The notes beneath the pieces are model-generated. The model was not told the origin of the DNA. It worked only from the letters and a program-made list of their open reading frames with translations, and searched no databases. Made by a program: the position numbers and the translations under genes. Below, piece by piece: positions 35,002 to 44,064 of a stretch of DNA of 64,000 nucleotides. The DNA comes from an uncultured Alphaproteobacteria bacterium (GTDB lineage Bacteria; Pseudomonadota; Alphaproteobacteria; HIMB59; GCA-002718135): contig CABYHL010000002.1 in assembly GCA_902518895.1 (NCBI GenBank), positions 72,680-136,679 of the forward strand, written 5' to 3'. Each line of letters opens with the position of its first letter. The stretch's first letter is position 1.

Positions 35002-35544
35002 ATGAACATATCAAATATTCTAACAATAATTAGAATTGCTATAATCCCAATTATAGTTCTTTGTATATATCTTACTAATCCATACTTTGGCTGGATCGCC
35101 TTTATATTATTTTGTTTAGCTGGAATAACAGATTACTTTGATGGTTATTTAGCGAGGCTAAGAAATGAAGTAACAAATTTTGGAACATTTTTAGATCCAA
35201 TTGCAGATAAATTATTAGTAGCAGCAGTTATTCTTATTTTAACTTCTAAAGGTGTAATAAAAGATTGGGATACTATTCCAGCTCTTATAATATTATTAAG
35301 AGAAATAACAGTATCAGGTTTAAGGGAATACTTAGCTGGGATAAAAATTAGCATACCGGTTTCAAGAATTGCAAAAGCAAAAACTTTTCTTCAACTAGCA
35401 TCACTTGGTTTACTTATATTATCCGAGAGTAATCTAAATTTATTATTTATTATTTATTTAGGTAAAACTTTTCTATGGATTGCTGGAATTCTAACTCTCT
35501 ATACAGCTTATGATTATATTAAAGGGTCAATAAAACATTTTTAA
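35002..35544 (+). CDS. pgsA: CDP-diacylglycerol--glycerol-3-phosphate 3-phosphatidyltransferase
   Basis: A 180-residue integral membrane enzyme that makes phosphatidylglycerolphosphate. The CDP-alcohol phosphotransferase signature D-x2-D-G-x2-A-R-x8-G-x3-D-x3-D is seen as DYFDGYLARLRNEV continuing to FGTFLDPIADK. About five hydrophobic helices follow the usual pattern. It starts 27 bases after uvrC and ends 1 base before moaD. Confidence 0.94.
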   Translation: MNISNILTIIRIAIIPIIVLCIYLTNPYFGWIAFILFCLAGITDYFDGYLARLRNEVTNFGTFLDPIADKLLVAAVILILTSKGVIKDWDTIPALIILLREITVSGLREYLAGIKISIPVSRIAKAKTFLQLASLGLLILSESNLNLLFIIYLGKTFLWIAGILTLYTAYDYIKGSIKHF

Positions 35545-35545
35545 A

Positions 35546-35791
35546 ATGAGAATTCGATATTTTGCTTGGATTAAGGATATAACAAATAAAGATGACGACA
35601 TAATTGATATAAATCACCCTGAAACCATACAAGAATTAAAAAAATATTTAGAAAATTTATATCCAGAGCTAAAAAAACATTTTTTACAAGATGTTTTAAG
35701 ATTTGCAGTTAATCAAGAATATGTTTCAGAAAATTTGAATTTAAAACCAATTGATGAAATTGCAATCTTTCCACCAGTTAGTGGTGGGTAA
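35546..35791 (+). CDS. moaD: Molybdopterin synthase sulfur carrier subunit MoaD
   Basis: An 81-residue ubiquitin-fold protein ending in PPVSGG; the Gly-Gly tail is the site of thiocarboxylation that delivers sulfur to precursor Z. It overlaps moaE by one base (TAATG), so the two subunits are co-translated. Other molybdopterin genes are outside the window. Confidence 0.93.
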   Translation: MRIRYFAWIKDITNKDDDIIDINHPETIQELKKYLENLYPELKKHFLQDVLRFAVNQEYVSENLNLKPIDEIAIFPPVSGG

Positions 35792-36207
35792 TGATAAAAA
35801 TACAAAAAAAAAATTTTAATTTAGAAGAAGAAATTGAGAAAATTAAAAATAAACATTCAGACATAGGGGCACTAACATCTTTTGTTGGTTATGTAAGAGA
35901 TTTAAATAACAATAAAGATGTTAAATATTTAAATTTAGAAGTTTATGAAGAAATGGCATTTAAAGAATTATCAAAAATTGAACATAAAGCGACTAAAAAA
36001 TGGAGCTTAATTGATACCTTGATAATTCATAGATATGGAAAATTATATGTTAATGAAAAAATTGTTTTAGTTTGTTGTTTTTCACACCATAGAAAAAATA
36101 GTTTTGAGGCTTGTGAGTTTGTTATGGATTATTTAAAAAAAGATGCTCCATTCTGGAAAAATGAATTTTATTATAAAGATGATGAATGGTTAGAAAATTC
36201 TAGCTAG
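35791..36207 (+). CDS. moaE: Molybdopterin synthase catalytic subunit MoaE
   Basis: A 138-residue catalytic subunit of molybdopterin synthase. It has GALTSFVGYVRDLN, LEVYEEMAF, the HRYGKL motif and late conserved CEFVMDYLKKDAPFWKNE, where the Lys residues act in catalysis. It forms a heterotetramer with MoaD, encoded just upstream. Its end overlaps the end of the convergent ilvE by 8 bases. Confidence 0.94.
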   Translation: MIKIQKKNFNLEEEIEKIKNKHSDIGALTSFVGYVRDLNNNKDVKYLNLEVYEEMAFKELSKIEHKATKKWSLIDTLIIHRYGKLYVNEKIVLVCCFSHHRKNSFEACEFVMDYLKKDAPFWKNEFYYKDDEWLENSS

Positions 36208-37084
36208 CGTTTTTAACCATATCACTAAAATCATTCATAAATTTAAAAGTGGTAGTATTATCACCAGTATTATATTTAAAATCATCAATGGATTTAATAG
36301 GAGTAATTTCTGCAGCGGTTCCTGTTAAAAAAGCTTCATCATAATTTCCAATTTCATCAGGCATTAAATGCTTCTCTGTTATTTCAAAACCTTGATTAGT
36401 TGCCATTTCAATAACTGTTTGACGTGTAATCCCATTTAGAAAACAATCCGGAATAGGAGTATGTATATTGTTGTCTTTAATAAAAAAAATGTTTGCTCCT
36501 GTTCCTTCAGCAACATAACCTCTGTAATCTAACATCAAGGCATCGTGATAGCCTTTTTTTTCTGCAAATTCTTTTGACAAAGTACAAATAATGTAAGGAC
36601 CAGAAGCTTTTGCTTCATATGGAGCAGTATCTGGTGCAGGTCTTTTCCAAGGAGAGGTAATTAATCTCAAACCTGCTTTTTGATCTTCAATTTTAAAATA
36701 AGTTGCCCAATCATCCCAAACAGCAATGGCTACATTGATATTCGATTTGCCTGTTGATAAACCCATTTGATCTCCACCTCTCCAAGCTAGTGGTCTTACA
36801 TAACAATTTTTATAATTCATTTTATCAATAAGTTCGTATTTTGCTCTGTTAATTTGATCATGAGTGAAAGGAATTTCCATTCCAATTATTTCAGCAGATT
36901 TAAAAAACCTTTTAGTATGCTCCTCTGATTTAAAAATTTTGCCATTGTAGGCTCTTTCCCCTTCAAAAACTGCACTTGCATAATGAAGACCTTGAGAGAT
37001 TACATGGGAATTTGCATCCTGCCATGGAATTATTTTACCATTCATCCAAATCCATCCTTCTCTATTTTCAAATGATTTAAGCAT
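36200..37084 (-). CDS. ilvE: Branched-chain amino acid aminotransferase
   Basis: A 294-residue class IV PLP aminotransferase. It has GIWMNGKIIPW-like start (GWIWMNGKIIPWQDANSH), YVRPLAWRGGDQMGLS, DALMLDYRGYVAEGTGANIFF and FLTGTAAEITPI, typical of IlvE. It makes or breaks valine, leucine and isoleucine with 2-oxoglutarate. It is divergent (59 bases) from a marR-ompR-kinase operon, an arrangement seen in several alphaproteobacteria. D-amino acid aminotransferases share the fold but match less well. Confidence 0.92.
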   Translation of the reverse strand: MLKSFENREGWIWMNGKIIPWQDANSHVISQGLHYASAVFEGERAYNGKIFKSEEHTKRFFKSAEIIGMEIPFTHDQINRAKYELIDKMNYKNCYVRPLAWRGGDQMGLSTGKSNINVAIAVWDDWATYFKIEDQKAGLRLITSPWKRPAPDTAPYEAKASGPYIICTLSKEFAEKKGYHDALMLDYRGYVAEGTGANIFFIKDNNIHTPIPDCFLNGITRQTVIEMATNQGFEITEKHLMPDEIGNYDEAFLTGTAAEITPIKSIDDFKYNTGDNTTTFKFMNDFSDMVKNAS

Positions 37085-37143
37085 GTTCTTTATTAACTTT
37101 TTTTAATGACAATTGACTATCAGTGATGCATAATTAAGTCAAT

Positions 37144-37629
37144 ATGGCTGACCTAAATAAATTGTTAACACCTCTTTTTTTAAATGAGGGGGAAATTAGG
37201 AAGATTATAGAGCTATTATTTTTCTCATATAGAGATTTCACAGAAGGTCCTGATAAAATTTTGGAAAAAATAAATTTTGGCAGGGCGCATCATAGGGTGA
37301 TATATTTTGTTGGAAAGCAAAAAAATCTTACAATTAAGGAACTTCTTTCAATATTGAAAATAACTAAACAAAGTTTGTCTAGAGTATTGAACCAGCTTGT
37401 AAATGAAAAATATATTATATTATCTGTGGGTGAAGATAAACGTACTAAGAAATTAATACTTTCAAAAAAAGGTCAAGAATTAGAAAAAAGATTGTCTGAA
37501 ATTCAAATAAAAAAAATACGTAATGTTTTATTAAAATTTAATGAAATGGATATAAATGGTTTTAAAAAAATACTGTATGAAATGGTCGATGATAAAAATA
37601 AAGAAAAGTTTGATGAAATAAATAGATAA
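37144..37629 (+). CDS. MarR-family transcriptional regulator (PetP-like position)
   Basis: A 161-residue winged-helix regulator. The recognition region reads TIKELLSILKITKQSLSRVLNQLVNEKYI and the wing is SVGEDKRTKKLILSKKGQEL. It is followed after 2 bases by an OmpR-type response regulator and then a sensor kinase. The same MarR-OmpR pair is called petPR in Rhodobacter, where it affects bc1 complex expression; a bc1 operon is present here about 10 kb away. Role inferred from synteny only. Confidence 0.88.
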   Translation: MADLNKLLTPLFLNEGEIRKIIELLFFSYRDFTEGPDKILEKINFGRAHHRVIYFVGKQKNLTIKELLSILKITKQSLSRVLNQLVNEKYIILSVGEDKRTKKLILSKKGQELEKRLSEIQIKKIRNVLLKFNEMDINGFKKILYEMVDDKNKEKFDEINR

Positions 37630-37631
37630 TA

Positions 37632-38312
37632 ATGAATAAAAATATCTTGATTGTTGATGATGATAAAAGATTAAGAGAACTGTTAAAAGATTATTTAACT
37701 GAAAAAAATTTACAAGTTTATCAAAGTGAGGATTACAATGAAGCAAAAGAAATTTTATCTCTCGTTTTCTTTGATTTAATCATCCTTGATAGAATGATGC
37801 CAAGTGGTGATGGCATAGAGCTTATTGAGCATGTAAAACAATTTTCTAATACACCGATAATCATGCTTACAGCAATGGGAGAAGACAAAGATAAAATTGA
37901 TGGATTAAAAATTGGTGCTGATGATTATTTATCTAAACCATTTGAGCCAGAAGAATTATTTTTAAGGATTAAAAATTTACTAGATTTATTTGAAAACCTT
38001 AAAAACAAAAAAATTAAGATTTCGTTTGGAGAATTTACCTTTGATACATCTAATTTTAAATTACAAAAAAATGATAGATTAATTTATTTAACAGAAGGAG
38101 AAAATAATTTACTTGTAAAGTTAATAAATAAAAGAAATGATATTGTTTTAAGAGAGGAACTAGCAGACCAGGAATTTGATGAAACTGAACTAAGAAAAGT
38201 TGATGTACAAGTTACGCGTTTAAGACAAAAAATTGAAACAAATGCAAAACAACCTCAATTTATTAAAACTATTAGAGGTAAAGGATATAAATTAATTTGT
38301 AATGAAATTTAA
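37632..38312 (+). CDS. OmpR-family response regulator (PetR-like)
   Basis: A 226-residue response regulator. The receiver domain shows the acidic pair in VDDDKRLRELL, the phospho-acceptor Asp in LIILDRMMPSGDG, Thr in MLTAMG and Lys in LSKPFEPEEL. The C-terminal winged helix (VDVQVTRLRQKIETN, IRGKGYKLI) binds DNA. Its stop overlaps the kinase start by one base. It should be phosphorylated by the adjacent kinase. Confidence 0.94.
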   Translation: MNKNILIVDDDKRLRELLKDYLTEKNLQVYQSEDYNEAKEILSLVFFDLIILDRMMPSGDGIELIEHVKQFSNTPIIMLTAMGEDKDKIDGLKIGADDYLSKPFEPEELFLRIKNLLDLFENLKNKKIKISFGEFTFDTSNFKLQKNDRLIYLTEGENNLLVKLINKRNDIVLREELADQEFDETELRKVDVQVTRLRQKIETNAKQPQFIKTIRGKGYKLICNEI

Positions 38313-39604
38313 TGATTAAAAAAATAATACCCTCTACATTAATTGGAAGATCAATAATTATCATCTTTGTACCTATAATTATTATAGTCCTGCTTACTTC
38401 ATTTGTTTTCTATCAAACCTCATGGAGTATTATTTCTAAAAGACTAACAGAATCTGTGGCCGCTGATATTAATGTTTTAGTAAAATTGATTAATAGTGAT
38501 CTTACTAATAATGCAATTAATATAGCAAATCAGGATTTTAAAATGAAAATCAATATTATTAGTGATGAACAATTATTATCTTCAAAATTTAATTTAAATT
38601 CAGGAATATTATCTAATAGATTAAATCAATCCTTAAGTAATTTGAAAAGAAAGTTTGATTATGATTTGTCTAATCTTGAAGAAGGCGTTCTAATATTTAT
38701 TCAAATTGAGGAAGATATTCTAGAAATTAATGTTGATAAAGATAGGCTATATAGTGAATCTGCTTTTGTCTTTCTACTTTGGATGATTTTTGCTTCTATT
38801 ATTCTTTTTTTTATGTCTTACATTTTAATGAGTAGACAATTAAGACCCCTTAAAAGACTTGCAATAATTGCTGAGACATTTGGAAGAGGTTTAGATGCCC
38901 CAGATATTAAGACTTCGGGCGCATATGAAATAAGACAAACGGCCAATGCTTTCAATCAGATGAGGACAAGAATTAAAAGATTTTTAAAGCAAAGAACAGA
39001 AATGCTAGCTGGTGTTAGCCATGATCTTCGAACTCCTTTAACAAGAATGAAATTACAAATTTCATTAATGAAAGATGAAAAAGCAAAATCTGAACTAGAA
39101 GTAGATGTTAAGGAAATGACTTCAATGTTAGATAGTTATGTCAGTTTTGTGAAAACAGAATCACCTGAACCAATAGAAACAATTATAATAAATGAATTAA
39201 TTGGTGATATTGTAAAAACTGTTGAAAAAAATGGTATTGAGTTAACTATAAAAGAAAAAAACACTATTCAAACTTCTGGGAGACAGATCCAACTTAAAAG
39301 AGCTTTCAATAATATAATTGATAATTCTCAAAGATATGCAAAAAAAATTGAAATAATTCTTTATACTAATGAAAAAGATTGTGTCATTGAATTTAATGAT
39401 GATGGTGAGGGTATACCAAGAGATAAATATGAAGATGTATTTAAACCATTTTTTACATTAGACCCCTCTAGGAACAAACTTAAGGGAGAAAGCGGTTTAG
39501 GATTAACTATTACAAGGGATATTATTAGATCTCATGGAGGTGATGTCAAATTATCTGACTCGGATCTAGGGGGTCTTCAACTTAAAGTTTTACTTCCTCT
39601 TTGA
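38312..39604 (+). CDS. Sensor histidine kinase (EnvZ-like)
   Basis: A 430-residue membrane kinase with helices at about 12-34 and 150-172 flanking a periplasmic sensor of about 115 residues, then HAMP, HisKA with His237 in GVSHDLRTPLTRMK, and an HATPase domain (IIDNSQRYA, FNDDGEGIPRDKYEDVFKPF, GESGLGLTITRDI). It partners the OmpR-type regulator just upstream. The signal sensed is unknown. Convergent with csaA, 2 bases apart. Confidence 0.93.
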   Translation: MIKKIIPSTLIGRSIIIIFVPIIIIVLLTSFVFYQTSWSIISKRLTESVAADINVLVKLINSDLTNNAINIANQDFKMKINIISDEQLLSSKFNLNSGILSNRLNQSLSNLKRKFDYDLSNLEEGVLIFIQIEEDILEINVDKDRLYSESAFVFLLWMIFASIILFFMSYILMSRQLRPLKRLAIIAETFGRGLDAPDIKTSGAYEIRQTANAFNQMRTRIKRFLKQRTEMLAGVSHDLRTPLTRMKLQISLMKDEKAKSELEVDVKEMTSMLDSYVSFVKTESPEPIETIIINELIGDIVKTVEKNGIELTIKEKNTIQTSGRQIQLKRAFNNIIDNSQRYAKKIEIILYTNEKDCVIEFNDDGEGIPRDKYEDVFKPFFTLDPSRNKLKGESGLGLTITRDIIRSHGGDVKLSDSDLGGLQLKVLLPL

Positions 39605-39606
39605 TT

Positions 39607-39954
39607 TTAAAATAATTTACCCCCATTATTTACCGGTTTATCCGGAGACAATAAAACTGGTTCATTTTCTAAATCTGGCACACCAAGAACTAATACTTCT
39701 GAAATAATTTTACCAATTTGTTTAGGCTCAAAGTTTACAACAGCAATAACTTGCTTTTTAATTAATTCATCACTTTTATAATATTTTTGTAATTGTGCAG
39801 AAGTTTTTTTTATACCAATTTTTCCACCAAAATCTATTTTCAAAATTATGGATGGTTTTTTAAGTTCATTATATTCATAGGCTTCAATTACTGTTCCTAT
39901 TCTTATATCTACATTTTCAAATTCTTTGTAATTTATAAAATTGTGAAAGCTCAT
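39607..39954 (-). CDS. csaA: CsaA-like tRNA-binding-domain protein
   Basis: A 115-residue OB-fold protein with FENVDIRIGTVIEA, SIILKIDFG, GIKKTSAQL and VNFEPKQIGKIISEVLVLG, all in the order of CsaA. CsaA is described as an export-related chaperone with a tRNA-binding fold. It overlaps the stop of the upstream COQ9-like gene by 4 bases and is the last gene of the ybjN-proC-coq9-csaA run. Confidence 0.88.
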   Translation of the reverse strand: MSFHNFINYKEFENVDIRIGTVIEAYEYNELKKPSIILKIDFGGKIGIKKTSAQLQKYYKSDELIKKQVIAVVNFEPKQIGKIISEVLVLGVPDLENEPVLLSPDKPVNNGGKLF

Positions 39955-40487
39955 GAAAATTTTATAAATTTTTCAATGTTGTTTAAATATTTATCTAAGA
40001 CACTCATTGTTTTTTCTAAACTTTCATTTTCATCATTAAACCAAGTAAATAGGGTTATATAATAAAGCGCAAAAATAATTTTAATTTTTATCACACCCTG
40101 AATACCACTAGGATTAACATTTGCAAAAGTAGCAATTAGAATTTTGCTCTCAATTAATTTAGGAATAAGTTTTAATACTCCTTGTGGTCTAGACATAAAA
40201 TAATTAATTATATTTTTTACAGAAGCTCTATATTCATTTAATATATCGTAACGTGCCATCATAATTTCAAATAACATATCTCTTTGTGATGACTTTTCTA
40301 TATTAACAAGATTTTTTTTTAATTGAAAATCAAAGAAGTCATTAATATTTAAGATTAAATCAATTTTATTATTAATGTTTGGCACTTTACTATTAGATAA
40401 AAAATTTTTAAGATTTATTTCACTTAATTTTTTTTTCTCTAAATATTGTAAAGTTTTTTTTGCTAGAGATATTTTATTTTGATTCAC
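39951..40487 (-). CDS. COQ9/TetR-like protein, putative ubiquinone biosynthesis accessory protein
   Basis: A 178-residue protein. The middle part, RDMLFEIMMARYDILNEYRASVKNIINYF, resembles the C-terminal domain of alphaproteobacterial COQ9/TetR-like proteins, and the C-terminal half is rich in hydrophobic helix (IKIIFALYYITLFTWFNDENESLEKTM, in pieces). The N terminus looks like a reduced HTH. COQ9 binds lipids and helps ubiquinone hydroxylation. Similarity is recognised by eye only, so a divergent TetR regulator is possible. Overlaps proC by 4 bases. Confidence 0.6.
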   Translation of the reverse strand: MNQNKISLAKKTLQYLEKKKLSEINLKNFLSNSKVPNINNKIDLILNINDFFDFQLKKNLVNIEKSSQRDMLFEIMMARYDILNEYRASVKNIINYFMSRPQGVLKLIPKLIESKILIATFANVNPSGIQGVIKIKIIFALYYITLFTWFNDENESLEKTMSVLDKYLNNIEKFIKFS

Positions 40488-41299
40488 TTACCTGCACCTT
40501 GTTGTTTTGCTCTTGTGTATGCTGCCTTAAAAACTTGATTAAAGATATTATCAACCTTATTTATTTTCATTTTCTTGATTCCTGCCTCTGTTGTACCACC
40601 TCTAGTTGCAACAGTTTCAACCATTTTTTCAGCAGAAATATTATTAGAGGTTAATAAATTTAAAGAACCTCTAAAAGTTTCATTAATTAAAATTTTAGCT
40701 GTGTTTTTGGAAAAACCTAAACTAATCGCAGATTTTTCCATTATATCAATTAACTGAAATATAAAACCTGGACCACTTCCTGATACTGCTGTTGCTTTGT
40801 CTATAAAAGTTTCACTATTAAAAAAAAGAGTTTTGCCACTCAAAGAGAACAGTTTGTCAATCTCTTTAATTTCTTTTTTATTAATAGATTTATTTGTATA
40901 AATGCAATGAACGCCCTCTCCTATTAAAGCAGGCATGTTTGGCATTACTCTTACAATTTTGCTTATATTTAATAAATTTTTTTTAAAAATTTCTGTTTTT
41001 TTACCTGCTATTACACTTATTACTATAGATTTTTTATTTAAATTTGCATTTTTTAATTCTTTAAAGACATTTGTTAATTCAAGAGGTCGAGTTGCAAATA
41101 TTATATAATCAAAATTATTTTGATTATTGATATCATCAATTGATTTAAAAAATTTTATTTTCTTATTTCTATTTCTTTTTTTAAGAATTGAATATTTTTT
41201 TTTATCTATAACACTGATGGTGTAATTCTTAGAGTTAGACCATCCGGACATTAAAGATCCTCCCATATGACCACATCCAATTAATAAGATATTTTTCAT
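40484..41299 (-). CDS. proC: Pyrroline-5-carboxylate reductase
   Basis: A 271-residue NAD(P)H enzyme for the last step of proline synthesis. It has the Rossmann start ILLIGCGHMGGSLMSGW, VRVMPNMPALIGEG, the substrate region AVSGSGPGFIFQLIDIMEKSAISLG and the ending VATRGGTTEAGIKKM. Length matches ProC. It lies 32 bases after the ybjN-like gene in a minus-strand operon. Confidence 0.94.
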   Translation of the reverse strand: MKNILLIGCGHMGGSLMSGWSNSKNYTISVIDKKKYSILKKRNRNKKIKFFKSIDDINNQNNFDYIIFATRPLELTNVFKELKNANLNKKSIVISVIAGKKTEIFKKNLLNISKIVRVMPNMPALIGEGVHCIYTNKSINKKEIKEIDKLFSLSGKTLFFNSETFIDKATAVSGSGPGFIFQLIDIMEKSAISLGFSKNTAKILINETFRGSLNLLTSNNISAEKMVETVATRGGTTEAGIKKMKINKVDNIFNQVFKAAYTRAKQQGAGK

Positions 41300-41331
41300 C
41301 TATCTATAATATAGCAGTTTTATTATAAAAA

Positions 41332-41820
41332 TTAAGCTCTACCAATAACTTCAAAATTAGAAAATTTTATAGCTTCTTTAGGAGGAATATCATCAAAGAG
41401 AACTTGCTGAAAACTTGGATAAAATTTTTCACATTCATAAATTCCAATATCAACAAGATCTTCAAATTTTTTATGCAATGTTTCTGTTGAATTATTTGAT
41501 AATAAAGTATGTCTAAAAGCTGGGATACCATTTTTACTTGTTATATCAAAATGCCCAATCCATAAGTTCTCATTTATAAGTCCTAGTAGTTCATACGCCT
41601 TATTAAGTTTAGTTTCAGGAAACTTAATATCAAAAGTTATTGAAAAACTTAGCGCATTTATATTTTCAGACCATGTAAAATATAATCTGTAAGCGCACCA
41701 ATGTGATGCTATCTCAGCAACCAATTCATGATCGGCAGCTCTACTAAAATTCCATTTTTTTTGATGAATAACATCTTCGATGATATCTATGGGATTTAAC
41801 AATATATTCTCATTTTCCAT
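41332..41820 (-). CDS. YbjN-domain protein
   Basis: A 162-residue soluble protein of the YbjN family (bacterial sensory-transduction-regulator-like), with AADHELVAEIASHWCAYRLYFTWSENINALSFS and INENLWIGHFDI, the family's usual blocks. In alphaproteobacteria it commonly precedes proC, as here. The fold resembles type III secretion chaperones; the biochemical role is unknown. Confidence 0.82.
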   Translation of the reverse strand: MENENILLNPIDIIEDVIHQKKWNFSRAADHELVAEIASHWCAYRLYFTWSENINALSFSITFDIKFPETKLNKAYELLGLINENLWIGHFDITSKNGIPAFRHTLLSNNSTETLHKKFEDLVDIGIYECEKFYPSFQQVLFDDIPPKEAIKFSNFEVIGRA

Positions 41821-41928
41821 ACACTATATAGTCATGGCACATATAAATAGTACTATATATTGATTACTAGATTGGACTCGTATTTTGCAAGGGAAAATCT
41901 ATAAAAAATGTGAATTAGTTGAGGATTC

Positions 41929-42219
41929 CTACCTTTTTGATTTCTTTTTAATAGTTTTTTTCTTTTTGACTGTTTTTTTCTTAGATTTTACTGATCTTGA
42001 AGATGTTTTTTTTAATTTTTCATTTTCCATCATAACTTTTTGTACCATTTTTTTTAGTACATCAAATTCATCTTTTTTAACGAGGTTCATTTTTTTTATT
42101 ATTTTGTTAACTCGTAAAGATACGATTGTTTCAATCTCCTCTTTAACACCTGAGAAAGTGCTCATAGCATCAACTGCAAATTTTGATAAATCTGAAAGTA
42201 TTTTGTTTCTATCAACCAT
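41929..42219 (-). CDS. UbiK/BMFP-like accessory protein
   Basis: A 96-residue protein with an amphipathic N-terminal part (MVDRNKILSDLSKFAVDAM), a predicted coiled coil over about 45-73 (VKKDEFDVLKKMVQKVMMEN) and a very basic Lys-rich tail. This matches BMFP/YqiC proteins, renamed UbiK, which help ubiquinone assembly and can fuse membranes in vitro. The Lys tail is longer than usual. Divergent from lgt by 23 bases. Confidence 0.75.
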   Translation of the reverse strand: MVDRNKILSDLSKFAVDAMSTFSGVKEEIETIVSLRVNKIIKKMNLVKKDEFDVLKKMVQKVMMENEKLKKTSSRSVKSKKKTVKKKKTIKKKSKR

Positions 42220-42242
42220 GTTATAATATTAAATATAGATAA

Positions 42243-43034
42243 ATGAATTTTATTCAACCATCAATAGATCCTGTCATCTTATCAATCGGTTTCATTGAGA
42301 TAAGATGGTACAGTTTAGCATATATCTTGGGATTTCTATTAGGAATTTATATTATTAAAAGATTAAACGCAATTTATGGGAATCAATACAGTAATAAAAA
42401 TATAGATAGCTTTCTTATTTGGGCAGTATTAGGTGTAATTATCGGAGGACGAACAGGTTATGTGATTTTTTATCAACTTAATGAATTTTTAACTAATCCT
42501 TTTTATCTATTTGAAATTTGGAATGGAGGAATGTCATTTCATGGTGGGTTGACGGGTATAATAATAAGTACCCTAATATTTGCAAAAATTAATGGAAAAA
42601 GTTTTTTCTACCTATCTGATTTAGTTTCAATCGTTGCTCCTATTGGATTATTCTTTGGTAGAATTGCAAACTTTATTAATACAGAACTAATAGGTAGACC
42701 AACTGATTTTTATATTTCAGTTATTTATCCATCAATAGATAATATACCAAGGCATCCTTCTCAAATATATGAAGCTTTTCTCGAAGGAATTATTTTATTT
42801 CTCATATTATTAATCTATTTTTATAAGATAAAAAAATACAAAATTTATGGAGCAATTAGTGGTCTCTTTTTAATATTTTATTCCATATTTAGATTTATAA
42901 TTGAATACGTCAGAGAACCAGATTTGCACCTAGGATTATTTTTTAATTTTATTTCAATGGGTCAAATACTATGTATACCTTTTTTTATTTTTGGAATATT
43001 GATAATTATAAATGTTAAGCAAAAGAAAAATTAA
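42243..43034 (+). CDS. lgt: Phosphatidylglycerol--prolipoprotein diacylglyceryl transferase
   Basis: A 263-residue membrane enzyme with about seven helices that attaches diacylglycerol to lipoprotein cysteines. It has IRWYSLAYILGFLLG, GGRTGYVIFY, WNGGMSFHGGLTG (catalytic-region His) and FGRIANFINTELIGRPTD, the Lgt signature. Followed by a 23-base overlap with a methyltransferase gene, the usual lgt-midA-pgeF order of alphaproteobacteria. Confidence 0.95.
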   Translation: MNFIQPSIDPVILSIGFIEIRWYSLAYILGFLLGIYIIKRLNAIYGNQYSNKNIDSFLIWAVLGVIIGGRTGYVIFYQLNEFLTNPFYLFEIWNGGMSFHGGLTGIIISTLIFAKINGKSFFYLSDLVSIVAPIGLFFGRIANFINTELIGRPTDFYISVIYPSIDNIPRHPSQIYEAFLEGIILFLILLIYFYKIKKYKIYGAISGLFLIFYSIFRFIIEYVREPDLHLGLFFNFISMGQILCIPFFIFGILIIINVKQKKN

Positions 43035-44064
43035 TAAAGTAAAGCTTCTTAACAATAAAAAAAATTTTCGTTTAGATAAATTTATAGAAATGGCTCTTTT
43101 TGGAAATAATGGTTATTACCTAAGTAAAAAACCCATAGGAAGAAAATTTGACTTTGTTACATCTCCAGAAATTTCACAAATGTTTGGAGAAATTATTGGG
43201 GTGTATTTAGTTTATAATTGGAAAGAAAAAATTAACTCAAAATTTAATTTAATTGAATTAGGGCCAGGGAATGGAACCTTATTTAAAGATATTGAAAGAA
43301 CTGCAAAAATACTTCCTAACTTTTTTGAAAATGCTAATGTTAATTTAATTGAAATAAATAAAGAATTAAGAAAAATACAAGTGAAAAATTTAAATTATTT
43401 TAAGCAATCAAAAATTAGATGGTCAAAAGCTTTAAATTTCACATCTAAACTGCCTTCAATAATATATTCAAATGAATTTTTTGACTGCTTTCCTGTAAGG
43501 CAATTTTTAAATGATAATAATAATTGGTTTGAAAGATATGTGAAATTCAATGAAAAGGAAAATAAATATTATTCTATAAATAAACGAGTAATTAGTAAAA
43601 AAATATTAGATTATTTAAATAAATACAAAAGACAAAAAATTTATGAAGTTTCTTTTTCAAGAAATAAATATTTTGAGCAAATTTGTAAATATCTCAAAAA
43701 AAATAGAGGCATATGTATTTTAATTGATTATGGATATAGTAAAAAATTAAAAAGCTTTACGTTACAAGCAATATATAATCATAAAAAAACCAGTATATTT
43801 GAAAATATAGGGCAACAAGACATTTCAAGTCATGTAAATTTTAATGAATTAATTGAAATAGCAAAACAAAACAAATTACAAATCAACGAATTTGTTTCAC
43901 AAAGAGATTTTTTAATAAAATATGGAATACTAGAACGAAAGAAAAAATTGCTAACTAAAAATTCAAATTTAAATAAAAATTTATTAGATGAAGAAGTGGA
44001 TAGATTAATTAATGTTGATAGGATGGGAAAATTATTTAATTTTCTTGTTGTTTCTAATTTATGA
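43012..44064 (+). CDS. SAM-dependent methyltransferase, MidA/NDUFAF7 family
   Basis: A 350-residue class of methyltransferase related to mitochondrial NDUFAF7, which methylates an arginine of complex I. It has FGNNGYYLSKKPIGRKFDFVTSPEISQMFGE at the start, LIELGPGNGTLFKDI (SAM motif I) and IIYSNEFFDCFPVRQF. The overlap with lgt and 4-base overlap (ATGA) with pgeF show operon placement. Exact protein target in bacteria is inferred from the family. Confidence 0.87.
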   Translation: MLSKRKINKVKLLNNKKNFRLDKFIEMALFGNNGYYLSKKPIGRKFDFVTSPEISQMFGEIIGVYLVYNWKEKINSKFNLIELGPGNGTLFKDIERTAKILPNFFENANVNLIEINKELRKIQVKNLNYFKQSKIRWSKALNFTSKLPSIIYSNEFFDCFPVRQFLNDNNNWFERYVKFNEKENKYYSINKRVISKKILDYLNKYKRQKIYEVSFSRNKYFEQICKYLKKNRGICILIDYGYSKKLKSFTLQAIYNHKKTSIFENIGQQDISSHVNFNELIEIAKQNKLQINEFVSQRDFLIKYGILERKKKLLTKNSNLNKNLLDEEVDRLINVDRMGKLFNFLVVSNL

